This document shows positions 1 to 7,170 of a stretch of 7,793 nt of DNA, in pieces. Under the pieces are notes generated by a model that searched no databases, was not told where the DNA came from, and saw nothing but the letters and a program-made list of their open reading frames with translations. The position numbers were made by a program, and so were the translations under genes. The first letter of the stretch is position 1. Each line of letters starts with the position of its first letter. Origin of the DNA: Flavobacteriaceae bacterium (GTDB taxonomy: Bacteria > Bacteroidota > Bacteroidia > Flavobacteriales > Flavobacteriaceae); assembly GCA_030625995.1 (NCBI GenBank), contig DAOUPU010000113.1, positions 1 to 7,793 of the forward strand, read 5' to 3'.

Positions 1-573
1 AATGCCATCCATATATGACGGGGGAGTGGGTTGCCAGCGAGTTTCATTTTCTGCAATTACGGTGAATTTCGGCATTGTTCTGGTTTCCTTATAATTATCA
101 GTGTCCATCCAATTTTTTATATGAGCCGCAACTAAAAGACCATATTCCTTAGACACCTTAAATTCGCTCTTATTGATCTGTTTCCAAGAGGTATATAAGC
201 TGTCTCTATATGTAATAATCTTGTCTTCTGAAAAAATAAGAGCTTTACCTATTTCGAGATAGGCAACTATAGCTGCAACTTTTATATTCACCTTATCGGA
301 TGTTGGGTTTGGCACTGGTGATAAATCTTTTACCTGGCCATTAAGAGTGATGTAAGTTTTATTATTATTTGCAATCACTTCAAAGGCAGCAATATTAGAA
401 TAGGCATAAATTCGACTGGCCACTGGTGGCGAAAAAATATCGTGAACAATTACAGAAGTTAATTTATCCACGGCATAGTGATAATCTTCGGAGCTAATTT
501 CGATTGGTTTTGATTCTTTATTACAGGAAAAGAACAGAAGCCCGACGGCGAGAGTTAAGATTATTTTTTTCAT
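1..573 (-). CDS. Vanadium-dependent haloperoxidase / PAP2-like lipoprotein, N-terminal 191 residues (3' end outside window)
   Basis: The reading frame is open from the ATG at 573 to the left edge, giving 191 residues without a stop. The N-terminus (MKKIILTLAVGLLFFSC) is a lipoprotein signal with lipobox FFSC and Cys17 as the lipidation site, so the protein should be envelope-anchored. Two stretches recall the Bacteroidota vanadium haloperoxidase/PAP2 family: HDIFSPPVASRIYAYSNIAA at residues 44-63, and W-Q-P-T-P-P-x-Y-M-D-G at residues 180-190. Family members use a histidine-rich pocket to bind vanadate (haloperoxidases) or to cleave phosphate esters (phosphatases). Those residues sit in the C-terminal half, beyond this window, so the activity cannot be decided here. 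The start is set by the signal peptide. The gene overlaps the VCBS gene before it by one base (TAATG), so it is last of the visible genes in an operon and probably translationally coupled. The family call is from memory of the motifs and is fairly secure; the reaction is not. Confidence 0.8.
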   Translation of the reverse strand, partial: MKKIILTLAVGLLFFSCNKESKPIEISSEDYHYAVDKLTSVIVHDIFSPPVASRIYAYSNIAAFEVIANNNKTYITLNGQVKDLSPVPNPTSDKVNIKVAAIVAYLEIGKALIFSEDKIITYRDSLYTSWKQINKSEFKVSKEYGLLVAAHIKNWMDTDNYKETRTMPKFTVIAENETRWQPTPPSYMDGI

Positions 574-575
574 TA
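571..575 (-). promoter_or_regulatory. Stop/start overlap TAATG between protein A and the haloperoxidase-like gene
   Basis: The TAA of protein A and the ATG of the next gene share one base (573). No Shine-Dalgarno-like purine run precedes the ATG, so re-initiation by the terminating ribosome is the likely mode of translation. The signal peptide read from this ATG confirms it as the start. A nearby ATG at 580-578 is in another frame and reaches a stop after 19 codons. Confidence 0.75.
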
Positions 576-3500
576 TTCATTATTTATTTTATACAATTCT
601 GATTTACCATTATTGACGGTTACTATTAAATATTTTTCATTTCCGATGGTAATAATATTTAAACCCTTTACCATTTTTTGTGTTAAATTGATACCCAGTG
701 TGTTGGCTGAAATTATTTTACCATTTTTAGCAATTATATTTCCGGCATTCGCATCGAATCGACCGTGAAAAGGTATGACTCCAAAGAAGTTTCCGGCGGT
801 TAAAATTTCATCCTCTCCATCATTATTAAAATCATATTTCAATAATTCAGTTATTGGTGCTAACTGTAATTCATCTCCAAATTTATGAAATTGAAATTTT
901 CCATTATAATTTTCGAGATAACCGGATGCCAGTTCATCTACCGTTAGCAAGGTTGAACCATCCAGTATTTCTTTGCTAAAAATTCCTTCTAAATCTTGTT
1001 TAGAGAAAGCGTTATATGAGGTAAATTTTTTTCTTAGTAAAGTATTCATTTGTCTGGATAGATCATCTAATCCGAGAATCGGATAATAAATACCTTTTTT
1101 AGCTGTTGCCAAAATTGTTTCTGTCGTTTTATTTCCGTCAAAATCTCCATAATACATCCTTAATGGGTATTCTGAAGTGGCGGTAAATTTGCTGTTCAAA
1201 CCCCAATTGCCCAAAATATAATCATTATCCCCATCATTATCAATATCATAAGATTCAATACTCTGCCATAGTCCTTTATACTTATTTTCCATCAAGAGAT
1301 CATCCACTTTAACCAAGGAATTATTCTCGTTCTTGAAAAAGGTTGGAGCCATCCATTCACCAATAACGATCAGGTCTGTCTTATTATCATTATTAAAATC
1401 TGTCCAAATGGCATCGGTAACCATTCCAACTTTCTGTAATTCTTTATTTTCAACAATGCTAAAGGATCCATTATTATTTTCCAGTAAAAAAGAGTTTGGA
1501 ATTTTTCCAAAATCGTAAGAAACATAGCCACCTCCTATAAACAGATCCAAATCTCCATCATTGTCGTAATCTGCACTTTTTATAACAGAGCCATTTTCAA
1601 AATATTCAGGAAAATCCGTCAATTTCTCTGTAATTCCATTGGTTGAATTGAGATAAATTTTATCTAAGAGGGGAGCTGATCTCTTGTAATATTCGCCACC
1701 GGCTGAGACAACGGCAATATCGTTGTATCCATCCTTATTAAAATCAGCTATGATGGCACTGATATCCTCCGAAATAGAATCTCTAGTTAAAGGAGTAATT
1801 TCCTGTAATTTAAATTTTGTTTCCCCTTGGAAATAAATAGTTGAACGTTGGTATTTCGAACTGCCAAAAAAGATATCATCCTTACCATCCCCATTGAGAT
1901 CTCCAATGGCAACGCCAGGCCCTTTATCTGAAATTTTATAAGGAATTAATATTTGACGATTAAAATCACTAAATGGATTTTCAACATGCTCAAAATCAAT
2001 TCCAAATTGATCACTACTTACTTGGGTGAACCATGTTTTATTTTTGGGAAATAATATCTCATAATCTAATAGATGATCATTTTCTTTTGGTGATAATACC
2101 AAAGTTTGATTGGTCATGACATCCTTTAGGATCTGTGTTTTATTATTTGTCCAAATAATACGAACAGAATCAACTTTTTCTGAATTTCCATAGCCGAAAT
2201 GAACGATGGGTTCAGATGCCGATTGAAATCCTCTGCTGGTAAAAAGTTCTTTGAATTGTGCAATACCATTATGGTAACTAATAACCTTAGTTCCAATTCC
2301 AAAACTATTTTTATCAGAGATCTTGAATTTTATTTTTAAATAATTTGCTTTGTCATTAGTTTGATTCTGATAAAAAGTTGGACTTGCGTTTAAATTATTA
2401 GTAACAATATCCAGATCCCCATCATTGTCAAAATCTGCATAAGCACTCCCGTTAGAAATTATGGTATCTTTCTCCAACCAGGTATTCGATTTGTTCTCAA
2501 ATTTAATTCCTTGTTCTCCTTTAAAAATAATGTTTTGGACCGCACCGGAAGGCATCAATTTTAAAGCTTCGTTATCTACTAATTTGGTTTGATCCATCTT
2601 TTTTTGAATCTGTTCATTAGAGATATATTTAACAAAATCCAGGCCGTTTGGTCTCCTCGGAATGCCGTTAAAAACAAATAGATCTTGCTCGCCATCCTGA
2701 TCATAGTCTCCAAAAAGAGCCGACCAACTCCAATCGGTAGCGCCAACACCACTAAATAGAGCCGTTTCCATAAAATAACTTCCTTTATTGATCTGCAACA
2801 TGTTTCGGGTAAATTGGTAGTGATATTTTAACTGATTTATTCTCAGCTCCAGTATGTCGATGGATTCATCTCCATCGGAAGATTTCAATATTTTTTCGTC
2901 CTCAGGTAACATATCCAGACTTAAGATATCCGGGAATCCATCATGATTTATGTCGGCAATATCACTTCCCATTGAAAAACGACTCGTATGGCCAAAATAA
3001 GCCTTTAGACATTCTGTAAATGTACCGTCGCCATTGTTGAGATAGAAATAGTCATCTTCATGAAAATCATTACATACGTAGATGTCAGTAAAGCCGTCAT
3101 TATTGAAATCTGAAGTTGCGATGCCCAATCCATAGCTGTTAGCTCCACCAAATATATTTGCTTCAGCGCTTATATCAATAAACTTACCGTTGTCATTTCG
3201 CAATAGCTTGTCACCACTCTCATAAACTCTTTTATTTCTAATGTTCGCCGGTCCGAATGAATTTATGCTGTGTACGGCATGATTCAGTAAATACATATCC
3301 AGATCTCCGTCATTGTCATAATCAAAAAAAGATGCGGTTGAAGAGTAGGTGTCAAAATCTAGTCCATATTCATTTGATCTTTCTGTAAATGTTCCATCCT
3401 GATTATTTATAAAAAGTTCGTTATGACCGTCGAAACCATTAATACCAACAACCGAGCAAACATAGATATCCAAATATCCGTCTCCATTAATATCAACAAA

Positions 3501-3845
3501 GGTCGTTCCTGTGTTCCAATCGGAGTTGCCAGCAACTTTAGCCTTTTCCGTAATATCTTCAAATTCAAAATTACCCTTATTGAGGTATAATTTATTTTCG
3601 GATAAATTAGAAGTAAAATATACATCAGGTAAACCATCATTATTTATGTCTCCTGTAGTAACTCCACCACCATTATAGAAGTACAAATAATCCAGTATAT
3701 TCAATTCCTTAGTATCCTTGATTTCATTTATAAAATGAACGTTGGTGTTTTTTGATGGAATTTTTTTAAACAACAATTCTTTGTTCTGCTTATTACAGCC
3801 AACAATAACAAAAAGCACCAAAAAGATTATGACAACTTTATTCAT
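573..3845 (-). CDS. VCBS/FG-GAP repeat lipoprotein with central ASPIC/UnbV domain (protein A, 1090 aa)
   Basis: This is a large envelope lipoprotein. The signal peptide ends in lipobox IVGC with Cys17. Seven calcium-loop repeats of the type D-x-(D/N)-x-D-G-x-x-D begin at residues 66, 118, 175, 246, 298, 380 and 471. An ASPIC/UnbV domain follows at about 513-584 (FGIGTKV, SRGFQS, HFGYG, VRIIW). Seven more repeats begin at 649, 701, 759, 816, 867, 901 and 1005. The repeats match FG-GAP/VCBS units, which build calcium-stabilised beta-propellers; the N-terminal half resembles CRTAC1-type proteins. A conserved DMLPEDEK segment (311-318) and the block ending TDWSWSALFGD lie between repeats 5 and 6. 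The loops at 816 (DFNNDNKTD) and 901 (DFDGNKTTE) are degenerate. There are no catalytic motifs, so a binding or scaffolding role is inferred and the ligand is unknown. It is collinear with the gene upstream and overlaps both neighbours. The lipobox and the 8-base overlap fix the start. Confidence 0.93.
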   Translation of the reverse strand: MNKVVIIFLVLFVIVGCNKQNKELLFKKIPSKNTNVHFINEIKDTKELNILDYLYFYNGGGVTTGDINNDGLPDVYFTSNLSENKLYLNKGNFEFEDITEKAKVAGNSDWNTGTTFVDINGDGYLDIYVCSVVGINGFDGHNELFINNQDGTFTERSNEYGLDFDTYSSTASFFDYDNDGDLDMYLLNHAVHSINSFGPANIRNKRVYESGDKLLRNDNGKFIDISAEANIFGGANSYGLGIATSDFNNDGFTDIYVCNDFHEDDYFYLNNGDGTFTECLKAYFGHTSRFSMGSDIADINHDGFPDILSLDMLPEDEKILKSSDGDESIDILELRINQLKYHYQFTRNMLQINKGSYFMETALFSGVGATDWSWSALFGDYDQDGEQDLFVFNGIPRRPNGLDFVKYISNEQIQKKMDQTKLVDNEALKLMPSGAVQNIIFKGEQGIKFENKSNTWLEKDTIISNGSAYADFDNDGDLDIVTNNLNASPTFYQNQTNDKANYLKIKFKISDKNSFGIGTKVISYHNGIAQFKELFTSRGFQSASEPIVHFGYGNSEKVDSVRIIWTNNKTQILKDVMTNQTLVLSPKENDHLLDYEILFPKNKTWFTQVSSDQFGIDFEHVENPFSDFNRQILIPYKISDKGPGVAIGDLNGDGKDDIFFGSSKYQRSTIYFQGETKFKLQEITPLTRDSISEDISAIIADFNKDGYNDIAVVSAGGEYYKRSAPLLDKIYLNSTNGITEKLTDFPEYFENGSVIKSADYDNDGDLDLFIGGGYVSYDFGKIPNSFLLENNNGSFSIVENKELQKVGMVTDAIWTDFNNDNKTDLIVIGEWMAPTFFKNENNSLVKVDDLLMENKYKGLWQSIESYDIDNDGDNDYILGNWGLNSKFTATSEYPLRMYYGDFDGNKTTETILATAKKGIYYPILGLDDLSRQMNTLLRKKFTSYNAFSKQDLEGIFSKEILDGSTLLTVDELASGYLENYNGKFQFHKFGDELQLAPITELLKYDFNNDGEDEILTAGNFFGVIPFHGRFDANAGNIIAKNGKIISANTLGINLTQKMVKGLNIITIGNEKYLIVTVNNGKSELYKINNE
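807..1901 (-). repeat. C-terminal block of seven VCBS calcium loops in protein A
   Basis: A second set of seven loops covers residues 649-1013, spaced 52, 58, 57, 51, 34 and 104 residues. The fourth (DFNNDNKTD) lacks the glycine, and the sixth (DFDGNKTTE) has Asn in place of the fifth-position Asp and Glu at the end, so these two may bind calcium poorly. The short 34-residue gap followed by the long 104-residue gap is the same in protein B, showing that this is family architecture and not random decay. Confidence 0.8.
2094..2309 (-). other. ASPIC/UnbV domain of protein A
   Basis: Residues about 513-584 carry the domain's usual order of motifs: NSFGIGTKV, then KELFTSRGFQSASEP, then VHFGYG, then VDSVRIIW, ending in NQTLVL. 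In CRTAC1-like proteins the domain follows the FG-GAP repeats. Here it sits in the middle of the protein, with a second set of repeats after it. Its function is not established; it appears to pack against or extend the propeller. Confidence 0.85.
2409..3650 (-). repeat. N-terminal block of seven VCBS/FG-GAP calcium loops in protein A
   Basis: Seven in-frame copies of a D-x-D/N-x-D-G-x-x-D loop followed by a hydrophobic strand are encoded here (residues 66-479). Loop-to-loop spacings are 52, 57, 71, 52, 82 and 91 residues. The longer gaps hold the DMLPEDEK segment and the block before the ASPIC/UnbV domain. A seven-copy run suits one seven-bladed beta-propeller, which is an inference from the count. 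All seven loops keep the acidic ligands and the glycine. On the plus strand the copies show up as similar runs such as CCATCATTGTC, which are coding repeats and not a separate element. Confidence 0.85.
3838..3845 (-). promoter_or_regulatory. 8-base ATGAATAA stop/start overlap between proteins B and A
   Basis: The eight bases hold the ATG of protein A and the GAA TAA ending of protein B in a shifted frame. The bases just before are AT-rich (TTTGAATTA) with no Shine-Dalgarno sequence. This suggests coupled translation and a fixed ratio between the two lipoproteins. Confidence 0.8.
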
Positions 3846-6800
3846 TTAATTCAAATAATTTTGGTTCATCATCATTTAATCCTACCAGAATGTATTTACG
3901 ATTATTAGAATCTTTGATCCATTCCATTCCACGAACCTGGCCTCTAACAAAAAACCCGGATCTATTATGAGGCAGCCAGGTAAATTCATTATTTCCATTT
4001 CCCAACAAAACATCGCCATAACTTGCATCATCTCTAGTGAACTGAGGTTTATAATTAAAATTATTTCCGGCTAAAATAAGGTCTATTTTGTCATCATTAT
4101 TGATATCCTTAACTAGTATTTTATTGATAGATGTAAGCTGGACACGTTGGGGAAGTACCTTTATTTCGTAATTCCCATTTCCATTATTAATTGCTATTAC
4201 ACTTTCGAATGTCACGGCATTTTTAATAATTGAATTATCAATAATTTGCTCTGAGAATAACTCATTGATCGATTTTGTTGCGTAATCTTCAAATTTTAAG
4301 ATTTCTTTTTTTAATGAGCTTAATTGTCCTGACAGTTCCCGTCTTAAAGGAATTGGCATGTCTTTACCATCTATGTTTCGGGTTAAAATTTGCTCTATGG
4401 TTCCATTGTTATCGAAATCATTAATGTATATTTTAGCAGGTTTTTCAATACTGGTTTTATAAAAAGAGTTAGTTCCTTTATTCCCTAAAATCAAATCAAG
4501 ATCACCATCAAGATCAATATCTTCTACTGCTACCGTATTCCATAAACCAGTCCATACCTCTAAATTAGTTTTGTATTTACGTAACCTTCTGCCGGTATTC
4601 TCAAAAATTACCGGACTCATCCACTCTCCCACAAGAATTAGATCGTCTTTCCCATCGCCCGTAATATCCTTCCAGGTAGCATCGGTTATCAAGCCTATTT
4701 TTTTGACATCATAGGCTTTAGATTCTGTAATATCTTTAAAATTGCCCTTTCCATCGTTTTCCAGTAAAAAATTCTCAGGATCTATACCGTAAGTCCCGGG
4801 CACAGATCTGCTGCCTACAAAAAGGTCCAGATCTCCATCTCCATCAAAATCTGAAGCTGTTACGACTGAAGTGTTATAATAAAAGGGTGGAATAGCTTCT
4901 ATATTCCTGGTATAATTGCCCTTTCCATCATTTATATACAGTCGATCCTGGAGTAATATGGAATTGTTGCGTTCTTCATTTCCTCCGGAACCAATATATA
5001 GATCCAAGTCACCGTCATTGTCTGCATCAAAGAGGGTAGAAGCTGTGTCCTCATAGTCAATATCTGCCTCCTTGAAATTATTATTTCCAAGAGTAAATTG
5101 ACCATTCGATCTTTGAATATAGACCTGTGGTGTCTGACCTTTGGCTCCCCCAATAAAAATATCTTCTTTTTGATCATTATTAATATCTCCTACGGATAGG
5201 CTTGGGCCTTCTTTGGAGAGCATAAAGGAAATCAGCCCTTCATAATCAAAATCCACATAATAATTTTCTTCATGTGATACAAAATTCTGATCTTTAAGAG
5301 TGAATAAGGTGTTTCTTACCTGAGTCTTTGAAATTTCCTTTTTGATCTTTTCATCATTAAAATCAAATATTATTGTTTTATTAGGAACTGGATTATAAAT
5401 AGTTAGTAACTCTTTATTTGGCCAGGTTACCATTATTGAATCTATATTATTGGATGATCCTAAGCCAAAAACCATACTATAATCAATAGAGGACTGAAAA
5501 CCTCTTGAAGGGATCAATTCCTGTCTTAAAATTTGATCTTTTATATATACCTGGACAAGGCTACCGATTGCATAGGTGTTCTTTTCAGATCCTATGAGTT
5601 TTATTTTTATATAGTTATTATTTAACTGATTATCAGATTCATTCCTAAAAACAAAGGTTTTTTGGTTCACATTATTTACAATCAGGTCCAGGTCTCCATC
5701 ATTGTCCAGATCGCCATAAGCTGCACCATTAGAAAAACTAGGTTCACTTAATCCCCAATTTTCGATCTCATTTGTAAAGGTTAAATTATGATTGTTTTTA
5801 AAGGCAAAATTTGATATTGGATTACTTGGCATCTTATCGATCACGGATTCGATCTCTTCTTTTTTCTTGGAAACGGTCATTTTTTGAATGATCTCATTTG
5901 CAAAGAAATCCATAAAATCCTGGTTGGTCAGATCATGGTAAATTCCATTGCTGACATAAATATCTTTGTAACCATCATTATCCATATCAAATATTAAGGC
6001 TCCCCAACTCCAATCCGTCTCTGCAACACCACTATGAAATGCGATTTCAGAGAAAGTGCTGTTTCCGTTATTAAGTTGGAGTGTGTTTTGCATATACTGA
6101 TGGTGAAAATCACGATCCAGTTTGAGCTTATAGAGATCGTAGCGTTCAAAATCACTTGTCATTTTCAGTCTTTTATCATCACCGGGAAGCATGTCAGTAA
6201 CAAAAATTTCAGGATTCCCATCATTGTTAATATCCGCCATATCTGCTCCCATTGATGAAAGGCTAAGATGTTCCATCCAGTCTTTTATATTTTCAGAAAA
6301 AGTACCATCTCCATTGTTAATATAAAGGTAATCCCGTTCGTAAAAATCATTAGAAACGTAGATGTCCGGTAAGTGATCGTTATTAATATCTCCCACGGTA
6401 ACTCCTAATCCAAAGCCGATCAAACTGCCATAAATTCCCGCTTCCTCACTAACATCCTCAAATTTACCTTCGTTATTTCTTAATAATCTATCTCCACCTC
6501 CTTTAAAAATTGGATTGATATTCCAGTCTTTTCCACGTATATGTCGCTTATTCTCATAGCCTAAAGTGTTAACAGGAATAAAGCTGTTGTTCAATAAATA
6601 AACATCGAGGTCTCCATCCAGGTCATAATCAAAAAAGGCTGCATGAGTAGTAAAACCGCTGTCTGCTATTCCATATTCATCGGCTTTTTCTGTAAAGGTC
6701 AAATCCCCGTTATTAATAAACAATTCGTTTTTTTGATTATCTCCTTTAACATTTCCAGCATTGCAAACGTAAATATCCAGTAGTTTGTCATTATTTATAT

Positions 6801-7170
6801 CTACCATTACCACTCCGGTGGACCAGGCATGTGTTCCTCCTGTTTTACTTTTTTTGGTAATGTCTTCAAATTTAAAGTCACCTTTATTCAAATAGAGCTT
6901 ATTCTCTCCCATATTGGAACTTAGATAAACATCAGGGAGGCCATCATTATTAATATCGGAAATGGCCACACCTCCTCCGTTATAAAAATTTCTATATTTA
7001 AAAATATTAAAGTCTTTTTTATTGGTGATTGTATTTGTAAAATCAATACCCGAATTTGTCAGCATTGTAAAAAGTGTTTCCTTCTCAACACTTTTTGAAG
7101 GATCTTTTTTACAAGAGGCAACAGTAAAAATCAGTATCGCATATAACCCATATTTTTTTAATTTATTCAT
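3838..7170 (-). CDS. VCBS/FG-GAP repeat lipoprotein with central ASPIC/UnbV domain (protein B, 1110 aa)
   Basis: This is a paralogue of the following gene with the same layout. The signal peptide has lipobox VASC and Cys20, followed by Lys-Lys-Asp. Calcium-type loops begin at residues 72, 124, 181, 261, 313, 395 and 487. The ASPIC/UnbV domain lies at about 531-602 (YAIGSLV, SRGFQSS, VFGLG, VTWP). A second set of loops begins at 662, 715, 774, 835, 884, 918 and 1022. Loops 124 (DINNDKLLD), 261 (DINNDHLPD), 662 (DINNDQKED) and 1022 (DINNDDKID) lack the usual glycine, and 918 (DFDNNGTIE) has Asn for the fifth-position Asp. DMLPGDDKRLK (326-336) and the ETDWSWGALIFD block match protein A. Relative to A it is nine residues longer between loops 3 and 4. 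It should be an envelope, possibly surface-exposed, calcium-binding propeller protein; ligand and partner are unknown. Both ends overlap neighbouring genes by the same 8 bases, which supports the start and an operon with coupled translation. Confidence 0.93.
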   Translation of the reverse strand: MNKLKKYGLYAILIFTVASCKKDPSKSVEKETLFTMLTNSGIDFTNTITNKKDFNIFKYRNFYNGGGVAISDINNDGLPDVYLSSNMGENKLYLNKGDFKFEDITKKSKTGGTHAWSTGVVMVDINNDKLLDIYVCNAGNVKGDNQKNELFINNGDLTFTEKADEYGIADSGFTTHAAFFDYDLDGDLDVYLLNNSFIPVNTLGYENKRHIRGKDWNINPIFKGGGDRLLRNNEGKFEDVSEEAGIYGSLIGFGLGVTVGDINNDHLPDIYVSNDFYERDYLYINNGDGTFSENIKDWMEHLSLSSMGADMADINNDGNPEIFVTDMLPGDDKRLKMTSDFERYDLYKLKLDRDFHHQYMQNTLQLNNGNSTFSEIAFHSGVAETDWSWGALIFDMDNDGYKDIYVSNGIYHDLTNQDFMDFFANEIIQKMTVSKKKEEIESVIDKMPSNPISNFAFKNNHNLTFTNEIENWGLSEPSFSNGAAYGDLDNDGDLDLIVNNVNQKTFVFRNESDNQLNNNYIKIKLIGSEKNTYAIGSLVQVYIKDQILRQELIPSRGFQSSIDYSMVFGLGSSNNIDSIMVTWPNKELLTIYNPVPNKTIIFDFNDEKIKKEISKTQVRNTLFTLKDQNFVSHEENYYVDFDYEGLISFMLSKEGPSLSVGDINNDQKEDIFIGGAKGQTPQVYIQRSNGQFTLGNNNFKEADIDYEDTASTLFDADNDGDLDLYIGSGGNEERNNSILLQDRLYINDGKGNYTRNIEAIPPFYYNTSVVTASDFDGDGDLDLFVGSRSVPGTYGIDPENFLLENDGKGNFKDITESKAYDVKKIGLITDATWKDITGDGKDDLILVGEWMSPVIFENTGRRLRKYKTNLEVWTGLWNTVAVEDIDLDGDLDLILGNKGTNSFYKTSIEKPAKIYINDFDNNGTIEQILTRNIDGKDMPIPLRRELSGQLSSLKKEILKFEDYATKSINELFSEQIIDNSIIKNAVTFESVIAINNGNGNYEIKVLPQRVQLTSINKILVKDINNDDKIDLILAGNNFNYKPQFTRDDASYGDVLLGNGNNEFTWLPHNRSGFFVRGQVRGMEWIKDSNNRKYILVGLNDDEPKLFELNE
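4081..5187 (-). repeat. C-terminal block of seven VCBS calcium loops in protein B
   Basis: Seven loops cover residues 662-1030, spaced 53, 59, 61, 49, 34 and 104 residues, matching protein A's second block. The third (DFDGDGDLD) and fifth (DIDLDGDLD) are near-perfect calcium loops. The first and seventh lack glycine, and the sixth (DFDNNGTIE) has Asn at the fifth position. A second propeller is the likely fold, inferred from the count. Confidence 0.8.
5365..5580 (-). other. ASPIC/UnbV domain of protein B
   Basis: Residues about 531-602 carry NTYAIGSLVQV, then RQELIPSRGFQSS, then SMVFGLG, then IDSIMVTWPN, ending in NKTIIFDF. FGLG and TWPN are nearer the family consensus than the FGYG and IWTN found in protein A. 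The domain separates the two repeat blocks exactly as in protein A. Confidence 0.87.
5686..6957 (-). repeat. N-terminal block of seven VCBS/FG-GAP calcium loops in protein B
   Basis: Seven loops cover residues 72-495, spaced 52, 57, 80, 52, 82 and 92 residues, in step with protein A except for extra residues between loops 3 and 4 (around RGKDWNINPIFKGGG). Loops 2 and 4 have Lys or His where glycine is usual; the others are close to consensus. The match in spacing supports descent from a common gene by tandem duplication. Confidence 0.85.
7163..7170 (-). promoter_or_regulatory. 8-base ATGAATAA stop/start overlap between proteins C and B
   Basis: The overlap is the same eight bases as at the B/A junction, joining the final Glu-stop of protein C to the Met-Asn-Lys start of protein B. 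The preceding bases (AAAAGTCACTTTTATT) hold no clear ribosome binding site. The start is supported by the lipobox that follows it. Confidence 0.8.

Noticed and set aside
521..580. Short open frame from the ATG at 580 as an alternative start for the haloperoxidase-like gene or a leader peptide
   Set aside because: It is in a different frame, ends after 19 codons and has no signal-peptide character, while the ATG at 573 gives a clean lipoprotein signal.
1333..1518. Plus-strand open frame of 61 codons
   Set aside because: It lies antisense within protein A, across well-conserved VCBS repeats, and its translation has no recognisable features.
1542..1574. Recurring CCATCATTGTC-like runs across the window (for example near 2418, 3310 and 5697) as a possible repeat family or CRISPR-like array
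   Set aside because: All fall in frame on D-x-D-x-D-G loop codons, with irregular spacing set by the protein repeats. There are no spacers of constant length and no inverted ends.
3407..3640. Minus-strand open frame of 77 codons in another frame
   Set aside because: It is an out-of-frame shadow inside protein A, whose own frame carries clear VCBS motifs here.
4932..5177. Minus-strand open frame of 81 codons in another frame
   Set aside because: It is an out-of-frame shadow inside protein B; the Met/Ile/Leu-rich, basic translation is what shifted repeat DNA gives.
6034..6255. Plus-strand open frame of 73 codons
   Set aside because: It lies antisense to the conserved DMLPGDDK/TDWSW region of protein B; no ribosome binding site or family resemblance was seen.
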